15,275 nucleotides of DNA from Candidatus Spyradosoma merdigallinarum (GTDB taxonomy: Bacteria; Verrucomicrobiota; Verrucomicrobiia; Opitutales; UBA953). The stretch spans positions 1-15,275 of the forward strand of contig DVOG01000111.1 of the NCBI GenBank assembly GCA_018713755.1. The letters run 5' to 3'. This document shows positions 7,745 to 13,385 of the stretch, in pieces (positions within the stretch are counted from its first letter, which is position 1; each line of letters starts with the position of its first letter). A program made the position numbers and the translations under genes. The notes beneath the pieces are model-generated. The model saw only the letters and a list, made by a program, of their open reading frames with translations. It did no database searches and was not told the origin of the DNA.

Positions 7745-8985
7745 AAGAAAATTCAGAAAAAAGAAGCGCGCGGAAAATGTTTTCGCCGCAGCGCATTCCC
7801 GAAGATTTGTCCCCGAACCGCTGGACGCGGCTGTTGCGCGAAGCGCGGGAGCGCGCGCGGGAAAACGGCGAAGCGCCGCTCGACCTCGCGGTTTCCAACC
7901 CGACGGCCGCCGGCTTTCTTTGGCGGCGGGAAACGCTCGCGACGGCGCTCGCTTCCGACGCGATCGAGCGCTACGCTCCGCATCCGCGCGGGAACGCCGC
8001 CGCGCGCGACGCCGTCGCGGAATTTTACCGCAGAGAGCACCGCACGGAAATTTCGCCGGAGCGGATTCATCTCACGGCAAGCACGAGCGAGGCGTATTCC
8101 TGGCTGGCGAAACTGCTTTGCTCCGCGGGCGACAACGTGCTCGCTCCCGCGCCGTCCTACCCGCTCATCGCGCATCTGTGCGGCATGGAAGACGTCGAAA
8201 CGCGCCGCTATTTTCTGCGGTTCGATGAAGAGAAAAACCGCTGGGCGACGGATTTTTCCTCGCTCGAAAACGCGTTCGACGCGCGGACGCGCGCGGTTTT
8301 CTGCGTCGCGCCGAACAACCCGACGGGTTCGGTTTTTTCGGAGGAAGAGCGAGCCCGGCTTCTCGCGTTCGCGCGGGAACGCGGCGTGCCGCTTGTCGTC
8401 GACGAAGTTTTTCTCGAATACGCCGGCGGGAACGCGGCGAGCGCGCCGGCGTCGTTCGCGGGCACGCGGGACGCGCCGGTTTTCGTGCTGGGCGGGCTGT
8501 CGAAATCGGCGGCGCTCCCGCAAATCAAGGTCGGGTGGATTCTCACCTGCGGGCCGGAAGCGTTTGCGGCGGAAGCGCTCCCGCGCCTCGATTTCATCGC
8601 GGATGCGTTTCTGTCTTCCTCGGCGCCGTCGCAGGGCGCCGTTCCCGCGCTGCTCGCGGCTTCGGGCGCGATGCGGGAACGCATCCGCGCGCGGCTCGAC
8701 GCGAATGAAAAGCGGCTGCGCGCGTGGGCGGACGCGTCGCCGCACGCGGTGAAAATCCTGCCGCGGGAAGCGGGCTGGTACGCGCTCGTGCGGCTGCCGC
8801 GCGGCGTCGCCGAAGACGCGCTCGCGGAATGCCTGCTGCGGCGGGAAAACGTCGTCGCGCATCCCGGCTATTTTTACGACGCGGAAAACGTTCCCGCGCC
8901 GCTGCTCGTGCTTTCGCTGCTCGCCCCGGAGGAAACGCTCGCGGCGGCGCTCCCGCGGATCGACTCCGCGCTGCTGCGCTGCTGA
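7741..8985 (+). CDS. PLP-dependent class I/II aminotransferase
   Basis: A 414-residue fold-type I aminotransferase. Visible: Tyr140 in APSYP, the PNNPTG turn with Asn193, Asp221 in VVDEVF (pairs with the PLP pyridine nitrogen), and the Schiff-base Lys255 in GGLSKSAALPQIKVGW. The phosphate-binding Arg that usually precedes xGW is Lys263 here, and the C-terminal substrate-carboxylate Arg (normally R-[LI]-[SA]) is replaced by the hydrophobic stretch LLVLSLL (388-394). I believe both traits occur in a subfamily of bacterial homologues, so substrate specificity cannot be read off; AlaA-like labels would be guesses. ATG 7741 overlaps the TGA of the SNF2 gene (ATGA), suggesting translational coupling; the internal ATG at 7777 is an alternative start. 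No clear Shine-Dalgarno precedes either. Confidence 0.92.
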   Translation: MKENSEKRSARKMFSPQRIPEDLSPNRWTRLLREARERARENGEAPLDLAVSNPTAAGFLWRRETLATALASDAIERYAPHPRGNAAARDAVAEFYRREHRTEISPERIHLTASTSEAYSWLAKLLCSAGDNVLAPAPSYPLIAHLCGMEDVETRRYFLRFDEEKNRWATDFSSLENAFDARTRAVFCVAPNNPTGSVFSEEERARLLAFARERGVPLVVDEVFLEYAGGNAASAPASFAGTRDAPVFVLGGLSKSAALPQIKVGWILTCGPEAFAAEALPRLDFIADAFLSSSAPSQGAVPALLAASGAMRERIRARLDANEKRLRAWADASPHAVKILPREAGWYALVRLPRGVAEDALAECLLRRENVVAHPGYFYDAENVPAPLLVLSLLAPEETLAAALPRIDSALLRC

Positions 8986-9004
8986 GGCGGCGTTCCCGCG
9001 CCGC

Positions 9005-10111
9005 TCAGTTCGCGAAGCGGAAAAGCGCGACGTCGCCGTCGCGGAAAAGATAATCCTTGCCCTCAAGCCGGTATTTCCCGGCTTCGCGCGCGGCGGCGAA
9101 GGAGCCCGCGGCGACGAGGTCGTCGTAGGAAACGACTTCCGCCTTGATGAAGCCTTTTTCGAAATCCGTATGGATGACGCCAGCGCACTGCGGCGCCGTC
9201 ATGCCTTTCCGGAACGTCCACGCCTTGGCTTCCTTTTCTCCGGCGGTGAAATACGAGGCGAGCCCGAGCAGGTCATACGTGCGGCGGATGAGCTGGGAAA
9301 CGCCGCTGTCTTCGACGCCGAGGCTGCGGAGAAATTCCGCTCCCTCCTCCGGGGAAAGATCGCAAAGCTCGGCTTCGACCTGCGCGCAGATGACGCAAAC
9401 GCGCGCGTCGTGATTTTCGGCGACGTAATCGCGCACCTTCGCGACGTAGGGATTTTTTTCGGGATCGGCGAGGTGGCTTTCGTCCACGTTGCACGCGTAG
9501 AGCACGGGCTTCGTCGTGAGCAGGAAAAAGCCTTTCATGCGCGCGCGGTCGTCATCGCTCGCCGACGGGAGCGTCGCGGCGGGCTTGCCGGCGTTCAGGT
9601 GCGGGATGAGGCGGTTCAGCAGCTCGACGTTCGCGGCGGCTTCCTTGTCCTGCCCTTTGACTTTTTTCAGGTTGCGCTCGAGCTGCGCTTCGCAGGACTG
9701 CAGGTCGGCGAGCACGAGTTCCGTCGTGATGACCTCGATGTCGCGCAGCGGGTCGACGCTGCCCATGCTGTGGATGACGTCGTCGTCGTCGAAGCAGCGC
9801 ACGACCTGCACGATCGCGTCGACTTCGCGGATATTGGAAAGAAATTTGTTCCCGAGGCCCTCGCCTTTGGACGCTCCCGCGACGAGCCCGGCAATGTCCA
9901 CGAACTCGATGACGGCGGGAACGATGACGTTCGTCTTCGCGATTTTCGCCAGCGGCGCGAGGCGTTCGTCCGGCACTTCGACGATGCCGACGTTCGGCTC
10001 GATCGTGCAGAAAGGATAGTTGGCCGCCTCCGCCTTGCGGGAACGCGTCAGCGCGTTAAAAAGCGTGCTCTTCCCGACGTTGGGAAGCCCTACGATGCCA
10101 GCTTGAAGCAT
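9005..10111 (-). CDS. ychF: YchF/Ola1-type P-loop ATPase
   Basis: Universal ribosome-associated Obg-family NTPase that prefers ATP and is linked to translation and stress responses. The 368 residues match the usual ~363. Visible: Walker A GLPNVGKST (8-16), the C-terminal part of the G domain with FCTIEPNVG (34-42), switch II DIAGLVAGASKGEGLGN (72-88), NVDE (208-211) replacing the G4 NKxD of true GTPases, which fits ATP use, an alpha-helical insert between ~130 and 205, and a C-terminal TGS domain (HTDFEKGFIKAE, 314-325; GKDY...DGD, 351-360). It converges with the aminotransferase across 19 bases and lies 147 bases downstream of the hydrolase/DedA/ATP-grasp gene in the same direction. The start matches the family N-terminus; there is no obvious Shine-Dalgarno. 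Confidence 0.97.
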   Translation of the reverse strand: MLQAGIVGLPNVGKSTLFNALTRSRKAEAANYPFCTIEPNVGIVEVPDERLAPLAKIAKTNVIVPAVIEFVDIAGLVAGASKGEGLGNKFLSNIREVDAIVQVVRCFDDDDVIHSMGSVDPLRDIEVITTELVLADLQSCEAQLERNLKKVKGQDKEAAANVELLNRLIPHLNAGKPAATLPSASDDDRARMKGFFLLTTKPVLYACNVDESHLADPEKNPYVAKVRDYVAENHDARVCVICAQVEAELCDLSPEEGAEFLRSLGVEDSGVSQLIRRTYDLLGLASYFTAGEKEAKAWTFRKGMTAPQCAGVIHTDFEKGFIKAEVVSYDDLVAAGSFAAAREAGKYRLEGKDYLFRDGDVALFRFAN

Positions 10112-10158
10112 TTCTGAAAAAACGTTTGATTCGTTGAAAAAAAGTGCGCCCGCTTCGG

Positions 10159-10193
10159 CGGCGGGAACGGAAGATTAAAGTCCGATTCCGCCG
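10159..10193. promoter_or_regulatory. hairpin upstream of ychF with a candidate -10 box in its loop
   Basis: Arms 10159-10171 and 10181-10193 pair at 12 of 13 positions, counting one G-T pair, around a 9-base loop. One arm contains GGGAACG (10163-10169). On the minus strand the loop includes TTTAAT (10179-10174), five of six matches to a -10 box, with TTCCCA 17 bases upstream as a weak -35. This would give ychF a leader of about 55 bases. On the plus strand only four T follow, so it is a poor terminator. Confidence 0.3.
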
Positions 10194-10216
10194 TTTTGGG
10201 AAGTCCAAAATATTTC

Positions 10217-10252
10217 GGCGGCATTCAAGCCGCGCGGGAACGCCGCGCCGCC
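10217..10252 (-). terminator. weak candidate terminator after the hydrolase/DedA/ATP-grasp gene
   Basis: Outer arms GGCGGC (10217-10222) and GCCGCC (10247-10252) enclose an inner GC stem 10232-10237 with 10243-10248, which competes for two bases; the inner loop is formed by part of a GGGAACG copy (10236-10242). It begins seven bases past the stop codon. On the minus strand it is followed by GAAATATTTT, a poor T-tract, so efficiency is doubtful and ychF may be partly co-transcribed. Confidence 0.3.
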
Positions 10253-10258
10253 GTCTCC

Positions 10259-13222
10259 TCACGGGTCGACGTCGTGCGGCATTTTCACGTAATTGTCGGA
10301 GCGGCCGCGCGCGGTGCCCCAGATTTCGAAGAGGCGGAACGCGGAAATCGCGGGCTTCGCGCCGTGCTCGTCGCGGATTTCCGCGCCGATGCTGAAGCAG
10401 TAATTCATCTGCCGGAACGCGCGGGAATACGCCATGCCCATGCGGACGTAGCCATCGTAGATCGAGCTGACGACCGCGCCCGCGCCCTTCACGCCGGTGA
10501 TGCGGATGCCCGTTCCCGCGGCGAGCGCCTCGTCGTTCGCGGCGCGGATGTCCAGCACGAGGTAATGCACGTCGCCGCAGGCGTCGGCGAGGCGGTCGAT
10601 CGCGTCGGCGAGCGTTCCCGCGCGCAGTTCCGGGCGGGAGACGAAGTTTGCGCCGCGGATGCGGGAGCCGATCGGCGCAAGCGCGAAAGTCTCGCCCGCG
10701 TCGAGCACTTTTCCCGCAGAGCGGAAATTGATTTTGGAAAAGAGCTTGCCGTCGGAAACGGCCTTGTCGTCCGCCCAAATCAAGTCCTCGAGCTTGCGTT
10801 CGCCGTCGCCTTTGATGACGACGAAATCCTTTTGGACGACGGTCTGGATGCGCCCTTCGCGGCGGCCGGGACGGCGCGACCAAATGACCTCGTATTCGTT
10901 CCCGCCGACGTATTCCTGCAGGACTGCGGCGTCCGGATTCACCTCGAGCCAGTTGCGCAAATGTTCGCGGGAACGCACGACGCAAACGCCGACGCCGCCG
11001 TCGCCGATTTCCGGCTTCATCACGCACGGGAACGCGATGCCGTTTTCCTCCATCAGCGAAAGGACTTTTTCCCAGCGGTTGTCGAGCGTCTCGTTGACGG
11101 GAACGAGCAACGTCTTCACGCGCGCGGCGGCGACCGCCGGGTCGCTCTTTTCGGCGAGAAATTTTTCGTAATGCTCGAACTTGGATCCTGCGGGAACGCC
11201 GCCGTCCGCGCCGAGGCCGCGATTCGCGAGCGTGAACAGCGTGAACGAGCGGTGCACGGCAGCCTGCCACAAGAAATGAATCATCAGCGGCACGGCGAGG
11301 ATGAAATGCGGCCAGAACTCGTGGCGCGTCCACTGCCGGCGCATCATGACGTGGCGGCGGCGACCGCGCCACGTGAACGCGGGAATGACGTAGTGCGTGA
11401 TCAGCCAAAGCGCGACGATGGCGCCGATGACGATCCACGCCGCGTTGTGATGCCACTCTTTGAATTTGTCGATGACTCCCGCGCCCACTTTTTCCGCGAG
11501 CAGAATCAGCGGCGGCGTCCACACGGCCGCGGCGATGAAGAACAGCAGGATGAGTTTTCCCATGTTCAGCTTCATGATGCCCGCCGCGACGAACGTCGGC
11601 ACGCGCGAACCGGGAATGAAGCGCGAGGAAACGATCAGCGCGAAGCCTTTCGGATTTTTGTCGAACCAGTCCGACATGCGGTCGACTTCCTGCTCGGAAA
11701 TGATCCACTTGAACGGCGCCTTGCGCAGCACGGGTCGCCCGAAGAAACGCCCGATCAGGTAAAGCGCGCTGTCGCCGATGAAAATCCCGACGAGGCACGC
11801 GAGCGTCGCGGGAACGAACTCGATCAGTCCCTGCGCGACGAGCAAGCCGGACGCGAGACAGGTCGGGTCTTCCGCGACGAACGTGCAGACGAGGATGACG
11901 AGCATCAGCACCAGCACGCGCATCCCGTGCGCAGCCTCGATCGGCGGGAACGGCGCGGCGGCGGGAACGGGCGCGGCGCGGGAAAGCTTTTCCGCCTCGG
12001 CGGGAACGGCGACTTTCGCGAGAAACGCGGCGTAGTCGTCCGCCAGCTTTTCCGGATTTTCAAGGAAAACGTCGTGCCCGCCGGGAACGAAACGCGCGAC
12101 GGCCTGCGGCGCGAGCTTCGCCGTGTACTGCGCCGCGACGAACGGGACGACGAGGTCGTCCTTGCCGTGCGCGAGATAAAGCGGCCCCTGCCATTCCCGC
12201 AGGTATTTCTTCAGCTCGCTCACGTCGGAATCCCACAGCATCCGCGCGAACGCCTTGTTCACGTTCCCGGCGTCCATCAGCCCGAAATGCGGAAGCACGT
12301 CCTGCGCAATTTTGAAAAATCCGAGATGAAACGTGTAGACGATTTTATTGACGATGTGATTGCCGAGCAGTTCGAATTCCTGCGCGCCTACGGACGAAAC
12401 CAGCGCGAGCGAATGCACGCGCTCCGGCCGCCGATGCGCCATGTAAATCGCGACGCCGCCGCCCTGCCCGACGCCGAACACGTTCGCTTCGGAAATGCCC
12501 AGCGCGTCGAGCAGCTCGAACATTTCTCCCGCCGCCGCCTCGACGGAATAATCCTCGACCTCGCGCTCGGACGCGCCCGCGCCCGGCAGGTCAGGGACGA
12601 TCACGCGGTCCGCCGCGCCGACGCGCACGAGCTCCCGCGCGACGGCGTCAAGCGAGCTCCCGTCGCTGCCCGCGCCGTGCACGAGCAGCACGGGCGCGCG
12701 CACGGGAACGCCGTCGCGCCAGTTTTTCCACGCGGAGGAAAGGCGGCGTTTCGACGCGTCGTAAATTTCCTCCGCTTTTTCCGCGGCGGCTTCGGCGACG
12801 GATTTTTCCGGCGCGGCGGGAGCAACGGCGGAGGCGGACGCTTCAGGCGGCACCGCGGGAACGGGCACGCCGACCGTCTCGAGCGAATATTCCGCGTAGG
12901 CGATTCTGACGGTTCTTCCCGCGGGCAGAAGCTTGGAAACGTAAATCCCGTTGACGCGGCTGTTCTTGTCGGGATTTTCGGGAACAGCTTTTCCTTCGGC
13001 GAGAATTTTCGCGGAAACGTCGTCCGCGCTTTCCCAAACGTATTCGACGAAAAGTTCCTCGACTTCGACGCTTTTCTGATTTTCCCGCAGCTGCGGCGTC
13101 ATCGGGAACGCGTGACGCACGCCGTAGGAAGCCGCGACCAAGGCGAGAAACAAAAAAATCACGCGCCACCGCACGGGCAGGCGCTGCCAAAGATTTTTCT
13201 CGGAAATCAATTTCTGCGTCAT
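10259..13222 (-). CDS. fusion: anchor, alpha/beta hydrolase, DedA/VTT, ATP-grasp
   Basis: A 987-residue membrane protein. Order: N-terminal membrane segment (~19-38), a small extracytoplasmic-looking region, an Ala/Pro/Glu-rich linker (~117-150), an alpha/beta hydrolase (~172-405; HGAGSDG 182-188, Asp356, His383), a second Ala/Pro linker, a DedA/VTT (SNARE-associated) membrane domain (~433-615; AEDP 450-453, GDSALYLIGRFFG 483-495, RFIPGSRVPTFVAAG 534-548), a further membrane segment with the HEFWP motif (634-638), then an ATP-grasp domain (~675-955; Lys736, GDGGVG 740-745, Glu770, KGDGERKLEDLI 804-815, DIR 891-893). DedA proteins include undecaprenyl-phosphate and phospholipid flippases, and DedA plus ATP-grasp fusions are, to my knowledge, known; a hydrolase in front is less familiar. 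The nucleophile elbow is GVGQGG, with Gly252 for Ser, and the final ATP-grasp ExN is GVK (910-912), so both catalytic domains may be inactive. Substrate unknown. Confidence 0.85.
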   Translation of the reverse strand: MTQKLISEKNLWQRLPVRWRVIFLFLALVAASYGVRHAFPMTPQLRENQKSVEVEELFVEYVWESADDVSAKILAEGKAVPENPDKNSRVNGIYVSKLLPAGRTVRIAYAEYSLETVGVPVPAVPPEASASAVAPAAPEKSVAEAAAEKAEEIYDASKRRLSSAWKNWRDGVPVRAPVLLVHGAGSDGSSLDAVARELVRVGAADRVIVPDLPGAGASEREVEDYSVEAAAGEMFELLDALGISEANVFGVGQGGGVAIYMAHRRPERVHSLALVSSVGAQEFELLGNHIVNKIVYTFHLGFFKIAQDVLPHFGLMDAGNVNKAFARMLWDSDVSELKKYLREWQGPLYLAHGKDDLVVPFVAAQYTAKLAPQAVARFVPGGHDVFLENPEKLADDYAAFLAKVAVPAEAEKLSRAAPVPAAAPFPPIEAAHGMRVLVLMLVILVCTFVAEDPTCLASGLLVAQGLIEFVPATLACLVGIFIGDSALYLIGRFFGRPVLRKAPFKWIISEQEVDRMSDWFDKNPKGFALIVSSRFIPGSRVPTFVAAGIMKLNMGKLILLFFIAAAVWTPPLILLAEKVGAGVIDKFKEWHHNAAWIVIGAIVALWLITHYVIPAFTWRGRRRHVMMRRQWTRHEFWPHFILAVPLMIHFLWQAAVHRSFTLFTLANRGLGADGGVPAGSKFEHYEKFLAEKSDPAVAAARVKTLLVPVNETLDNRWEKVLSLMEENGIAFPCVMKPEIGDGGVGVCVVRSREHLRNWLEVNPDAAVLQEYVGGNEYEVIWSRRPGRREGRIQTVVQKDFVVIKGDGERKLEDLIWADDKAVSDGKLFSKINFRSAGKVLDAGETFALAPIGSRIRGANFVSRPELRAGTLADAIDRLADACGDVHYLVLDIRAANDEALAAGTGIRITGVKGAGAVVSSIYDGYVRMGMAYSRAFRQMNYCFSIGAEIRDEHGAKPAISAFRLFEIWGTARGRSDNYVKMPHDVDP

Positions 13223-13318
13223 CGTCGAAAATGGGTTGCGGAAAAGTTACCCGCTTTTCGCGCGGGCGGAAAGGCGAATTTTGACGAGCGCGGCGGGAAT
13301 GCCCGCGCCGTTCCCGCG

Positions 13319-13366
13319 AAAAAAAAAGAACCGGCAAGCGACGACGCTTTCCGGTTCTTTTTTTTT
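13319..13366 (-). terminator. intrinsic terminator of the fucosidase gene
   Basis: Long stem formed by 13319-13340 and 13345-13366 with a four-base loop and one internal mismatch (13335 against 13350). The GC core CCGG plus AAGCG is flanked by A-runs and T-runs, so it has a T-tract on either strand. It lies 19 bases past the fucosidase stop codon on the minus strand. A CGTTCCC copy (13309-13315) sits just outside the stem. Confidence 0.92.
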
Positions 13367-13385
13367 CGGACGGAGAAGAAAAATC

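Noticed and set aside
13250..13266. Small inverted repeat CCCGC/GCGGG upstream of the hydrolase/DedA/ATP-grasp gene as an operator or promoter element
   Set aside because: Five-base arms are common in GC-rich DNA and the nearby TAACTT matches a -10 box at only three positions.
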